A stretch of DNA of 17,619 bases from an uncultured Clostridia bacterium. Lineage in GTDB: Bacteria > Bacillota > Clostridia > Oscillospirales > CAG-272. The notes beneath the pieces are model-generated. The model was not told where the DNA came from. It saw only the letters and a list, made by a program, of their open reading frames with translations, and made no database searches. Shown piece by piece: positions 6,467-14,790 of the stretch. Both the position numbers and the translations under genes were made by a program. Position 1 is the first letter of the stretch, and every line of letters starts with the position of its first letter. The DNA lies in assembly GCA_937892405.1 (NCBI GenBank), contig CALAFS010000248.1, positions 1 to 17,619 of the forward strand. Reading direction: 5' to 3'.

Positions 6467-9016
6467 TCAGAGGTCGTAGGATACGGCGAGCCTTGCCGGG
6501 GGCTTTCCGAGAAAACGCAGCGTGGGGAGAAGGGTTGCCGCAAGATGGAAGAGACACAGCACGCCGAAGGCGATGGCGACCGCTGACAGCGGCATGGAGA
6601 TTGCGAAGGGAAGCTCTGGGATCTCTCCCGTGAGCAGAATCATGCCGTAGGTGATCAGCGCCGTCGGCAGAACATAGCGGCAGGAGAGGGCGAGCGTTTC
6701 CATCGAGAAGATCGCGCATAGTTTCCGCTTCGGGATTCCGAGCAGCCGGTAGACGGCGATCATGCCGACGCGGTCATGAATGACGGATCGACAGAGGAAC
6801 CACAGGAAGATCATCGAAAGGATGAGAACGGTGAAGGTGACGATGGTGCGGGCATCCGCCCGTCCCGTGGCAAGAGCGACATGTGTGCTCATGGCGTCCG
6901 CATAGGTATCCGTGACCGTCACATTCAGACGGGAGGTGAAGGCACTCGGAAGGGGCAGGGTTTCAAGCGTCGTTTTCATCGCTTCCTTATCGGGGGCGTA
7001 GATATTGAATTGCAAGCCGAGTACCGAAGCCGCAAAGCGATCCGCCGCCGCGTCATTCAGGACGACGACAGCATAGGTGTCGATTCCCCAGAGGATCTCT
7101 TGTACCTGCTTTGACGAAGTTTTGTTCAGGCGATAAATATGACTGCCGGAATTAAGAAATTCGGGGTCGGTATTTTCACCGATGAGATAGCAGGCGTTGT
7201 CGGCGAGTGGCTCATCGGGGAGCTTTACCCCCCGTTCGCGAAGGGTGGATTCACGAATGATACGGGTGGAGGAATTTGCGGTCGAGGTAATCATATCGCG
7301 GTGCATGTAGGTTGCCATCTCGCCCGTATCCGCGATGCCGACGACGCGGAGGGCGCAGTTGTTCCACGGCGTTGTCAGCGTTTTGCCGAGAAAGTATTCG
7401 TTATCGGTGATGATGTCGCGGAGCTTGCGTTCGCTGTTCCTCGTGCGTTCGATGACGGCACGCTCGAGGACAATCTCGGATTCGTTGGTCGGCATCCTGC
7501 CGGCGATCAGGGTATCCGCACGCAACCGCTCGAGGGGGAGATAGGTGGAATCCGCGATCGTCAGACGGTAGCCCCGGAACTGGTCGAAGAGTTCGGTGGT
7601 GTAGCCGAGGGTGCTCGTACCATGCATTGGCAGGACATCGAAATCCGCGTCCGTCTTCCGCAGGGCATCAAGATAGGTGCTCTGCATCTCGGTTTCGGGG
7701 GTAAAGACGGAAGAGGAGGTGAAATTTTCGGTATAACCCGCTTTGATTCCCAGAATATGCGAATCGCAGGGGACGGAGACCGCGGAATTCACACCGGAGA
7801 GGGTGAGAAAGTCACTGACGGTCAGAACCGAGAGAATCGTCAGGAGAATGAGGAAGATACGGAGTCCGACTCTCGTGCCACGGCGCGTCCCCCGATCTTT
7901 CGCGAGAAAACGCGCTTCTCGGAGGAGAAGAGAGAAGGGAAGACCGCATCCTGCGCGGTTTCCCGGTTTCGGTTTTTTTCGCGAAGCGACATCCGACGGC
8001 GGAGGGCACGGTGTCTTTTCCGCTTTTTCGGGATCGGTCGGTGAGAGTGCGGACACGGCTTCGCCCTCCGGCTCTGCTTCGTCACCCGGGGAAACGAGAA
8101 CGGGGCGTGCCCCTTCTCTGATGACGGGGGTGTCGCTTTCCCTGACGGCGGAGAAGGCACGGGTGCCGTCCACCTTAACAATGATCCTTTCCTTTGTGGC
8201 AATGACGGTGAGGCGCGCGGGCGGGGCGCCTTCTTCCGTCAGAACCCTGACGGAGAGACTCTCGTTTTCGACGGTACTGTCCGTGTAATCGTCGGTATAG
8301 AGTGAATCGGTGTCCGCAGAGAGAAGGGGCACACGGGAGAAATCCGTGGAATCTTCCGCGATCTTTCCGCCGTCAAGGCGCAGAATCCGGTCGGCGTAGA
8401 AGTGCGCGATCCGCTCTTCGTGCGTGACCATCAGGACAAGGCAGGTTTTCGAGAGGCGGCGGAGCAGGGCGCAGATTTTCTGCGTGTTTGCCTCGTCGAG
8501 GTTCCCTGTCGGTTCGTCCGCGAAAATGACACGCGGGCGACGCACAAGGGCGCGGGCGATGGCGACGCGTTGCTTTTGCCCGCCCGAGAGTCCGTCGACC
8601 GCGCGATGTCCGTAACGGGCGAGGTCGACGGCGGCGAGCGCCTCGCGGATACGCGAAAGCTTTTCTTCCTCGGAGAGGGCGAGAGATTGCATGCCGAGGT
8701 AGACATTGTAGGCGACGCTGTGCTCGGAGAGCAGATAATAGTTCTGGAAGATATAGGCGAAGGTGCGGTTCCGTTCCGCTTCCATACGGCGGGGGGCGGA
8801 GCGGGCAACGGTGGTATCGTAGACGGAGAGGTTTCCGCCCTCAAAGGTATCAATGCCGCCGATGGCGTTCAGAAGGCTGGTTTTTCCGCAACCGGAGGCA
8901 CCGAGAATACAGACAAAACCGGTGTCGGGTAGCTCGAGGTCGATGCCGCGGAGGACGCGGTTCTCATGTCTTGTCCCCCGGTTATAAGTTTTTTCGAGTT
9001 TTTCGGTGCGAATCAT
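6467..9016 (-). CDS. ABC transporter, ATPase fused to FtsX/MacB-type permease (second of pair)
   Basis: The protein has 849 residues. The ATPase domain (1-220) has Walker A GASGCGKTS (39-47), Q-loop Q91, signature LSGGQ (143-147), Walker B ending D167-E168 and H-loop H199. It is followed by about 150 residues of soluble linker. TM1 is at about 385-407, a large extracytoplasmic domain at about 410-720, and three C-terminal membrane helices at about 724-743, 768-796 and 804-832. This is the MacB/LolCDE-type mechanotransmission layout. In this family such proteins move peptides, lipoproteins or antibiotics rather than importing nutrients. The start overlaps the previous gene's stop (ATGA) and has GAGGAGGTGA upstream, so translation is coupled. 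The long linker with a beta-like stretch near 253-290 is unusual. Substrate unknown. Confidence 0.92.
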   Translation of the reverse strand: MIRTEKLEKTYNRGTRHENRVLRGIDLELPDTGFVCILGASGCGKTSLLNAIGGIDTFEGGNLSVYDTTVARSAPRRMEAERNRTFAYIFQNYYLLSEHSVAYNVYLGMQSLALSEEEKLSRIREALAAVDLARYGHRAVDGLSGGQKQRVAIARALVRRPRVIFADEPTGNLDEANTQKICALLRRLSKTCLVLMVTHEERIAHFYADRILRLDGGKIAEDSTDFSRVPLLSADTDSLYTDDYTDSTVENESLSVRVLTEEGAPPARLTVIATKERIIVKVDGTRAFSAVRESDTPVIREGARPVLVSPGDEAEPEGEAVSALSPTDPEKAEKTPCPPPSDVASRKKPKPGNRAGCGLPFSLLLREARFLAKDRGTRRGTRVGLRIFLILLTILSVLTVSDFLTLSGVNSAVSVPCDSHILGIKAGYTENFTSSSVFTPETEMQSTYLDALRKTDADFDVLPMHGTSTLGYTTELFDQFRGYRLTIADSTYLPLERLRADTLIAGRMPTNESEIVLERAVIERTRNSERKLRDIITDNEYFLGKTLTTPWNNCALRVVGIADTGEMATYMHRDMITSTANSSTRIIRESTLRERGVKLPDEPLADNACYLIGENTDPEFLNSGSHIYRLNKTSSKQVQEILWGIDTYAVVVLNDAAADRFAASVLGLQFNIYAPDKEAMKTTLETLPLPSAFTSRLNVTVTDTYADAMSTHVALATGRADARTIVTFTVLILSMIFLWFLCRSVIHDRVGMIAVYRLLGIPKRKLCAIFSMETLALSCRYVLPTALITYGMILLTGEIPELPFAISMPLSAVAIAFGVLCLFHLAATLLPTLRFLGKPPARLAVSYDL

Positions 9017-11229
9017 GCCGTCACCTCCTCATCGGTATAGCGGGGAAGATCGTTTTCTTTTGCGGCGTTCGGGTAGACCTGCTTTTTGAGAGATTTCAGG
9101 GTTCTGTGCGCCGTGAGAGCAGTAAAGAACAATCCTACGCAGAAGAGAAGAATCCATCTTTGTGGCGTCAGGTAGCGCGTGAGTGCCAACAGGCGCTCGA
9201 CCCCTGCGCGTGAGAGAATGAATATCACAAAGAAAGTGAGAATCTGCCCGAGGATCGAAAGAGAAAATATCTCGAGCAGGACAGATGCTTTTGCCGTCTT
9301 TTCACGCAATCCGATGTCGGAAAGTAAACGATAGGTGTCATTTTGCGAAGAAAGCAGGGCGGAGAGAAGGAAAATCTGTAAAAGCGCCGTCAGAATCAAG
9401 GCGGATGCGCAGATGCCGAGAGTGAGATATCTTTCTTCTGCGGCTTCGGCGTCAAAGCGGTCGGCACCGACCCGCCTCGGAGAGATGGCGGCGTAGCCGT
9501 GCGCGGCGAGGTCGGCAATGACACGATCGGTATAGGCGTAATCCTCCATGGTGACGGAGAGCTGATCCCGCGGGGCGGTAGCCGTCATTTTCCGATAGAG
9601 CGCCTGAGAGACTTCAAGAAGATTTCGCTGTGTCGATTGGTTCCTGCCGACGCCCGTCAGTTCAAACCCGGGAGTATCGACCGAGAGAGGTATTTTGACG
9701 GTGTCATTGATACGCTCGGCGGAAAGAATCACCGAGGAATCGGAGAGCTCCGTGCTCTTCGAGGGAATCCAGAGGTAATCGGGGGTCTTTGTCATGCTTT
9801 CGGCAAGGGCGCCGACCTCGTCCGAGAGCCAGAGCCCCTCGCCGATGTCGGTGATGCCGACAATCTTTACGACAAGCTCGATATACTGGGTGCGGGAGTA
9901 GTTCTTCTCGTCGGTGAGGAAAATGCGCACCTCCTCGCCGAGTGTCGCTGCGCCGCGGGTGGCGACGGCTTCGTAAAAACTTCCCGGGAGCTTTCCTTCG
10001 GTGAGGAAGGTTTCACCTTCTTTTAAGACGGGAACCGTCTGCAAAAACGGCATGCCGGCTTCCAGCGTGATGTATTCCGTCAATTCTTCACTGAGCAGAC
10101 CGAAGCTGTAATAATATCGGGAGGTGTAGTCGGTGTTTTTCCGGTAAGCGTAGTGAATATCGGCGGCGTAGCCGTAGCGCTCCACGCGTGAAACATGGGC
10201 GAGCGCGGCGACGGCGGCGTAGTCCTCCTCCGTCATCCCGGCGCCGTCCGCACGAATGACGGCGAGACGGGTGGGGGCGCCGTTCTGAAAGATACTGCTG
10301 CTGTAAATTCTCGCGGAGGTGTCGTCGAGCGCGGGAATCAGTGTCCCGAGAAAGGCGAAGATGCCGAAAGTCTCCAGCGTGAAAAGAAAGAGGAGAACAA
10401 GGCTTAATACCGGTCGGGATTTTGCGGCGAGCACCGCGATCCTGACGGGCAGAGCAAGCGGGGAGGAGGCAGGACGGGCGGTTTTTTCGGTGGCGCCTTC
10501 TTTTTCGGGGCGGGGTGTGTCGATTTCCGGCGGCGCCTCTCTGAGGCGGGCATCGGCGGCGACTCTGCCGTCCTCCAGAGTGATATGACGCGTCACATAC
10601 GGCGCCGCCTCGGAAAACTCGTGCGTCACGAGAATCACGAGGCGTTCCGATGCTGCGGCGGCGAGGAGGCGAATGACTTTTTCGCTGTTTTCGGGGTCGA
10701 GGTTGCCGGTCGGCTCGTCCGCGATGAGGATTTTCGTCGGCTTTGCCAGTGCGCGGGCAATGGAGAGACGCTGTTTTTGTCCCGAGGAGAGATAGGCGGC
10801 ACGGCGCGAGGCGAAGGGAGTGAGATCCACCTCTTCGAGAATTTCCTTCGCGCGTGATTTTGCCTCCCTGCCCGAGAGTCCCGCGATGGCGAGGGCGCTC
10901 GTGATATTGTCGATGACGCTCGCCCCCGGCAGGACGCCGTAATTCTGGGAAATGAAGGCGACGGAGGAAGAGCGGTATTCCTCCCAGTCCGCGCCGTCAA
11001 AGGAGGAGGTCGCTTTTCCGTCAAAGAACATCTCGCCGCTCTCGTAGGGTAGGATTCCGCCGAGAATGTGGGCGAGGGTGGATTTTCCGCTCCCGCTCTC
11101 TCCGGTGACGGCGACAAACTCGCCGACGGAGAAGGAGAGGCTGATGCGGTGGAGTCCGACGACGATATTCTGCGCTGAGGTGTAGAATTTCGAGACTTCG
11201 GACAGGGTGAGAATTTTTTCTTCGTCCAT
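9013..11229 (-). CDS. ABC transporter, ATPase fused to FtsX/MacB-type permease (first of pair)
   Basis: The protein has 738 residues. The ATPase part has Walker A GESGSGKST (43-51), Q95, a slightly variant signature LSSGQ (147-151) in place of LSGGQ, Walker B D171-E172 and H203. TM1 is at about 270-300, followed by an extracytoplasmic domain. Three C-terminal helices begin around 600 (YLTLGICASALILTALLQIF region) and end in a Lys-rich tail. It shares architecture with the next gene but has a much shorter linker. The two overlap by 4 bp, which suggests a heterodimeric transporter, although each could homodimerise as MacB does. Start: AAAGGAGG 9 nt upstream of the ATG at 11229. Its promoter is at 11263-11291. 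No membrane-fusion or sensor-kinase partner is present in the window. Confidence 0.92.
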   Translation of the reverse strand: MDEEKILTLSEVSKFYTSAQNIVVGLHRISLSFSVGEFVAVTGESGSGKSTLAHILGGILPYESGEMFFDGKATSSFDGADWEEYRSSSVAFISQNYGVLPGASVIDNITSALAIAGLSGREAKSRAKEILEEVDLTPFASRRAAYLSSGQKQRLSIARALAKPTKILIADEPTGNLDPENSEKVIRLLAAAASERLVILVTHEFSEAAPYVTRHITLEDGRVAADARLREAPPEIDTPRPEKEGATEKTARPASSPLALPVRIAVLAAKSRPVLSLVLLFLFTLETFGIFAFLGTLIPALDDTSARIYSSSIFQNGAPTRLAVIRADGAGMTEEDYAAVAALAHVSRVERYGYAADIHYAYRKNTDYTSRYYYSFGLLSEELTEYITLEAGMPFLQTVPVLKEGETFLTEGKLPGSFYEAVATRGAATLGEEVRIFLTDEKNYSRTQYIELVVKIVGITDIGEGLWLSDEVGALAESMTKTPDYLWIPSKSTELSDSSVILSAERINDTVKIPLSVDTPGFELTGVGRNQSTQRNLLEVSQALYRKMTATAPRDQLSVTMEDYAYTDRVIADLAAHGYAAISPRRVGADRFDAEAAEERYLTLGICASALILTALLQIFLLSALLSSQNDTYRLLSDIGLREKTAKASVLLEIFSLSILGQILTFFVIFILSRAGVERLLALTRYLTPQRWILLFCVGLFFTALTAHRTLKSLKKQVYPNAAKENDLPRYTDEEVTA

Positions 11230-11262
11230 GGGTGGGAGCCTCCTTTGCGGTAAATTTCTTCC

Positions 11263-11291
11263 ATTATACTATATAAGTGATGAAAAAGCAA
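11263..11291 (-). promoter_or_regulatory. Sigma-A promoter for the ABC-FtsX operon
   Basis: On the minus strand, TTGCTT (11286-11291) and a perfect TATAAT (11263-11268) are separated by 17 bp. It is divergent from the amino-acid importer promoter. Confidence 0.75.
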
Positions 11292-11372
11292 GTGTTGAAA
11301 TAAAGAATAAGAATGAAAAATCCTGTTTTTTCGGACTTTTCAAAAAAATAATTGCTTTTTCACGATAAAATA

Positions 11373-11401
11373 TTGACAAAAAGCGATCCGCGTGATATGA
11401 T
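11373..11401 (+). promoter_or_regulatory. Sigma-A promoter for the amino-acid-type ABC importer operon
   Basis: TTGACA (11373-11378) and TATGAT (11396-11401) are separated by 17 bp. A small dyad with CTTTA/TAAAG arms (11409-11424) sits at the predicted transcription start and could be an operator. GAGAGGA provides the ribosome site before the ATG at 11443. Confidence 0.85.
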
Positions 11402-11442
11402 ATATACGCTTTATTAAGCTAAAGTATCGAGAGGACACGGAT

Positions 11443-12261
11443 ATGAAAAAAACAATCGCATTTCTTCTTTCAACGGCACTTTTTGTGAGTGTCGTGCTTT
11501 CCCTCACCTCCTGCGGAGGCGGTGTGTATGAGAATCTGACGATTCTCGAGTCCGACTGCTTTGAGAGTGAGGCGTACGGCGTCGCGTTCCGCCGCGGGTC
11601 GGATCTCGCCGCCGCACTTGACGAGATGTTTGCCTCGGATTTTGCCGACGGGACGGCGTCACGGATCGCCGGGGATTACGGACTTTCGGGAAGTCTCCCC
11701 GCGACCTTCACGGCGGGTTCTTCCTCTGTGACCGACACGACCGATTCCGATTATGTCAAAGGGAAGGGAACCCTGATCGTCGGGGTCACGGTCTTTGACG
11801 GCATGGACTATCAGGACGCGGAGGGGAACTGGATCGGCTTTGACGCCGATATGGCAAACCGCTTTGCCGCGAAGCTCGGCGTGCGGGCGGAATTCCTCGA
11901 GATCGAGTGGGACAACAAGCTGACCGACCTCGCGTCGAAGAACATCGACTGCATCTGGAACGGCATGACGATCACCCCGGCGGTTGAAAACGCGTGCGAG
12001 GTGACGGGGAGCTATATGCAGAACGGGCAGGTCCTCGTGATAAAGAAGGGCGCGTTCACCTCCGCCTCCGAGCTGACCGGAAAGCAGATTGCGGTCGAGG
12101 GCGGTTCCGCGGGATATTATCAGGCGACGGAAAAGCTCGTCGGGGCGAAAATCAAAGAGGTGCCGGCGCAGACCGACGCCCTGCTCGAAGTATCCGCCGG
12201 CACCTCGGACGCCTGCGTGGTCGACTATGTTCTTGCGAAATCTCTTCTGAGATCGGAATAA
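11443..12261 (+). CDS. Amino-acid-type ABC transporter substrate-binding lipoprotein, apparently circularly permuted SBP_bac_3
   Basis: The 272-residue precursor has a lipoprotein signal peptide: KK, a hydrophobic core, then lipobox LTSC with C24. Residues 107-271 read like the first three quarters of an SBP_bac_3 protein: GTLIVGVTVF (the usual first strand), GFDADMANRFAAKLG, NIDCIWNGMTIT, LTGKQIAVEGGSAGYY, and DACVVDYVLAKSLL. The protein then stops. The missing C-terminal segment is present at the N-terminus instead. Residues 29-82 contain SEAYGVAFRRGSDLAAALDE and ADGTASRIAGDYGL, which match the usual ending of the family. A Ser/Thr/Asp-rich linker (83-106) joins them. It is probably membrane-anchored outside the cell and delivers a polar amino acid to the permease. 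The usual Arg after the 'MTIT' segment is not evident, so the ligand is uncertain. First gene of a three-gene operon. Confidence 0.88.
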   Translation: MKKTIAFLLSTALFVSVVLSLTSCGGGVYENLTILESDCFESEAYGVAFRRGSDLAAALDEMFASDFADGTASRIAGDYGLSGSLPATFTAGSSSVTDTTDSDYVKGKGTLIVGVTVFDGMDYQDAEGNWIGFDADMANRFAAKLGVRAEFLEIEWDNKLTDLASKNIDCIWNGMTITPAVENACEVTGSYMQNGQVLVIKKGAFTSASELTGKQIAVEGGSAGYYQATEKLVGAKIKEVPAQTDALLEVSAGTSDACVVDYVLAKSLLRSE

Positions 12262-12271
12262 AGGCGGGCAT

Positions 12272-12922
12272 ATGGATACAGGTTTTCTCGGCGTTACCCT
12301 CTACCTTCTCGAGGGCTTTCTCGAGACGGTGAAGATCTTCGGCGTGACACTGCTCTTCTCGGTGCCGCTCGGACTTCTGATCTGCTTTTTCACCATGTCG
12401 GCACCTCTGCCCGTGCGCTGGCTTTTCCGCGGGATCGTGTGGGTGGTGCGCGGTACTCCTTTGATGTTACAGCTGATCCTCGTCTTTTATGGTCCCGGTC
12501 TTCTCGGGTGGCACACGCTCGATGTGGCGACCGCGACCTATCTCACCTTTTCGGTCAATTACGCCTGCTATTTTTCGGAGATCTACCGCGGTGGGATCGA
12601 GAGTGTACCCCGAGGGCAGTACGAGGCGTGTCAGACACTCGGCATGACACGCGCCGAGACCTTCCGTTATGTGATCTTCGCACAGGTCGTGCGGCGGATC
12701 GTGCCCCCGATGGGGAACGAGATCATCACTTTGGTGAAGGACACCTCGCTTGCGAGAATCATCGGCTACTACGAGATCATTTTCTTTGCGCAGAAGTATA
12801 TCCGGCTCGAAGGGCTTCTCTGGCCGCTCCTGTATACCGGGCTGTTTTACCTTCTGTTCTCGGGGCTTCTGACATTGCTTCTCCGTTATACCGAAAAGAA
12901 AATGAGTTACTACCGCTTATAA
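12272..12922 (+). CDS. Amino-acid ABC transporter permease (HisM/GlnP-type)
   Basis: The 216-residue inner membrane protein has about five hydrophobic segments. An ABC importer EAA-type coupling motif runs through 118-146 (EACQTLGMTRAETFRYVIF and onward to PP). VVRGTPLMLQLILVFYG (58-74) and SVNYACYFSEIYRGGIESV are typical of the polar amino-acid permease subfamily (TIGR01726 type). There is only one permease gene, so a homodimeric channel is likely. It starts 11 nt after the binding-protein stop with AAGGCGGG upstream. A long second reading frame across this gene is a shadow. Confidence 0.95.
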   Translation: MDTGFLGVTLYLLEGFLETVKIFGVTLLFSVPLGLLICFFTMSAPLPVRWLFRGIVWVVRGTPLMLQLILVFYGPGLLGWHTLDVATATYLTFSVNYACYFSEIYRGGIESVPRGQYEACQTLGMTRAETFRYVIFAQVVRRIVPPMGNEIITLVKDTSLARIIGYYEIIFFAQKYIRLEGLLWPLLYTGLFYLLFSGLLTLLLRYTEKKMSYYRL

Positions 12923-13038
12923 TAAGATACGCTGCACGGGCGGATGCGTATTATCGCTTCGCGCCGAGGGTTCCTCAAAGCGGGTTCCGCTCCACACCGC
13001 GGAAAAATCAAAAAGTATTTACGGAAGGAAAGAATCTT

Positions 13039-13821
13039 ATGACGGCGCTTGAGATCAAAGACTTAAACAAAACCTTCGGGGAGCGCGAGGTTCTCCGCGG
13101 GGTCAACCTCCGTGTGGAGGGAGGGGAAATTCTGACGCTGATCGGCGCGTCCGGCGGAGGGAAGACGACGCTTTTGCGCTGTCTCAATTTTCTCGAGATT
13201 CCCGACAGCGGCGAGATACGGATCTATGACACGCCGGTGTTCTCCCGCAGGGCGGGGGAGCGTGCGATGTGCGACGCCGCGGCACAGCGGCGGGTCGGAC
13301 TCGTTTTTCAGGAATTCCAGCTCTTTCCGCAATACAGCGTGCTTGACAATCTGACCCTTGCGCCGAAGCTCACGCAAAGACGGAGCACGAAGAATCTGAA
13401 GGAGAGAAAGCGCCTCTTTGAAGCGACCGACGCGCGGGCGCGGGAGTTGCTCGCCGCCATGGGACTTGCCGGGCGGGAGGGGGCGTATCCGTACGAGCTG
13501 TCGGGCGGACAGCGTCAGCGTGTGGCAATCGCGCGCGCCTTGATGCCCGATCCGGAGATTCTCTGCTTTGACGAGCCGACCTCCGCCCTCGACCCCGAGC
13601 TGACGGGGGAGGTTCTGCGTGTGATCCGCTCGCTCCGTTCTCCGACGCGGGCGATGATCGTCGTGACGCACGAGCTCTCCTTTGCCCGCGCCGTCTCCGA
13701 CCGCGTCGTCTTTATGGCGGAGGGGAAAATCGAAGAGGAAGGAACCCCCGGTGAAGTCTTCGACACGCCGAAAAGTGACAAGACGCGGGCATTTCTCTCC
13801 TCCGGGATTGCGGATTTGTAA
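13039..13821 (+). CDS. Amino-acid ABC transporter ATP-binding protein (GlnQ/HisP-type)
   Basis: The 260-residue ATPase energises the importer. It has Walker A GASGGGKTT (36-44), Q91, signature LSGGQ (154-158), Walker B D178-E179 and H211, with the family phrase FQEFQLFPQYSVLDNLTLAP. Compared with typical GlnQ there is an insertion of roughly ten residues around 112-130 (Arg/Lys-rich), before the helix leading to the signature. The true start is the ATG at 13039, preceded by AAGGAAAG. The frame is open 200 codons upstream, but that part reads through the permease gene in another frame. It follows the permease after 116 nt holding two small hairpins (12927-12951; AGCGG/CCGCT near 12978), without a T run, so it is probably cotranscribed. 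Confidence 0.95.
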   Translation: MTALEIKDLNKTFGEREVLRGVNLRVEGGEILTLIGASGGGKTTLLRCLNFLEIPDSGEIRIYDTPVFSRRAGERAMCDAAAQRRVGLVFQEFQLFPQYSVLDNLTLAPKLTQRRSTKNLKERKRLFEATDARARELLAAMGLAGREGAYPYELSGGQRQRVAIARALMPDPEILCFDEPTSALDPELTGEVLRVIRSLRSPTRAMIVVTHELSFARAVSDRVVFMAEGKIEEEGTPGEVFDTPKSDKTRAFLSSGIADL

Positions 13822-13912
13822 AGAAAACCTCTCATTTTTCGCTTTTTGACAAGGCTCGGCGTCCGCCCGGGCACGCGATGAAAAGGCGGGAGAATTTGCC
13901 GCATCGGAAAAG

Positions 13913-13938
13913 AAAAAGCCGGTGCGAAAGAGCTTTTT
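13913..13938 (+). terminator. Possible weak terminator downstream of the importer operon
   Basis: AAAAAGC (13913-13919) and GCTTTTT (13932-13938) are perfect 7-bp arms around a 12-nt loop. The stem holds only two G-C pairs. An alternative, longer imperfect stem ends at ACCG just before a second TTTTT (13955-13959). Either could stop transcription from the importer; neither is strong. The rest of 13822-14010 is AT-rich with nothing else recognisable. Confidence 0.4.
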
Positions 13939-14010
13939 GCCTGTCTTGCGACCGCTTTTTGAAAATTTAAGAAAAAGTGGAGAAAAATAAAAAAATCTTG
14001 GGGGAAAGTA

Positions 14011-14039
14011 TTGACAAAAAAATCACCATGTGATATAAT
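14011..14039 (+). promoter_or_regulatory. Consensus sigma-A promoter with an internal dyad, for the membrane protein gene
   Basis: A perfect TTGACA (14011-14016), 17 bp, then a perfect TATAAT (14034-14039). The spacer contains ATCAC-CAT-GTGAT (14022-14034), a perfect dyad ending on the first base of the -10, a possible repressor site. This is the strongest promoter in the window by sequence. Confidence 0.93.
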
Positions 14040-14053
14040 AAAGAAAAATCGTA

Positions 14054-14077
14054 CGGACGGCGTCGCCCGCCGCTCCG
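14054..14077 (+). other. 5' leader hairpin of the membrane protein mRNA
   Basis: CGGACGGCG (14054-14062) pairs with 14068-14077 (one bulged C) around TCGCC. It begins about 8 nt after the predicted transcription start and ends just before the ribosome site AAGAGG (14081-14086). It may stabilise the 5' end of the mRNA. Confidence 0.55.
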
Positions 14078-14092
14078 GGAAAGAGGAATTTT

Positions 14093-14782
14093 ATGCTTGA
14101 GTTCTTCCAGAAGGTGGCACAAGCTGCCTATTCCTTCCAGGACATCGGTGACTTTTTCAAGAAGATGCTCCTTGAAGGCGATATCCGTACATATTACGAG
14201 AAGGCGATCGGGCTGATCCCCGACTTCTACATCTATGTTCTTCTCGCTTTCTCCGTCCTGATGGCTTTCTTCGGAAAGAAGCTGCTCGGACCGCAGAAGT
14301 TCATCGCGTTCCTCGCCGTCGGCTTCGGCGCCGGGGAAGTGTATGTCGCTCCTCTGCTCGTAGATATTCTCCCGTCGATCCCCGCGTGGGTCAGCGGACT
14401 TGTCGTCGGTCTGATTGCCGCTCTGCTTTGCAAGTTCCTTTACTGGATCGCCGTTGCGCTTGCCACGGGTTACAGTGTGTATATGGTTCTTTACACCGGC
14501 ATGATCTTTGAACTGCCGGTTGACGCGAGCATGAAGCAGATCGTCGCCGCGGTTGCCGCTCTCGTTCTTGTCGTCCTTGTCTTCATCTTCCTCAAGTTCT
14601 TCGAGAGACTCGGCACTGCCTTCCTCGGCGGTTACCTCTCCACGACGCTCCTTATGACGGTCGTCGACTTCTCCTTCATCACCTTCTGGGACATCTCCGT
14701 TACGAAGTGGATCCTCGTCGGTGTGATCGCTCTGCTCGGCTTCATCGTGCAGGTCGCAACCCGCTCGAGAAAGTATTACTGA
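14093..14782 (+). CDS. Uncharacterised multi-pass membrane protein, faintly TMEM198/DUF4203-like
   Basis: The 229-residue protein has an amphipathic N-terminus (1-40) followed by six or seven hydrophobic segments (about 43-60, 68-92, 98-113, 114-137, 148-168, 173-192, 205-222) and a basic tail RSRKYY. Glycine-rich helices (FLAVGFGAGEVYV; VVGLIAALL) recall the 7TM DUF4203/TMEM198 fold, but this is only an impression and I do not recognise a function. The gene has its own consensus promoter, a leader hairpin, a well-spaced ribosome site and a clean terminator. Codons are strongly biased to C-ending forms with many Phe TTC and Leu CTC/CTT. Together these suggest a monocistronic, well-expressed gene. 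Confidence 0.88.
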   Translation: MLEFFQKVAQAAYSFQDIGDFFKKMLLEGDIRTYYEKAIGLIPDFYIYVLLAFSVLMAFFGKKLLGPQKFIAFLAVGFGAGEVYVAPLLVDILPSIPAWVSGLVVGLIAALLCKFLYWIAVALATGYSVYMVLYTGMIFELPVDASMKQIVAAVAALVLVVLVFIFLKFFERLGTAFLGGYLSTTLLMTVVDFSFITFWDISVTKWILVGVIALLGFIVQVATRSRKYY

Positions 14783-14790
14783 TAAGCCCG

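Noticed and set aside
11308..11335. Imperfect hairpin (GAAAAATCC / GGACTTTTC) between the divergent ABC operons
   Set aside because: It has mostly A-T pairs and a mismatch, and lies between two divergent promoters where no transcript needs to end.
12439..13038. In-frame 200-codon extension upstream of the ATPase, suggesting a fusion protein
   Set aside because: It overlaps the permease in another frame, gives Arg/Asp-rich low-quality sequence, and the ATPase has a good start and ribosome site at 13039.
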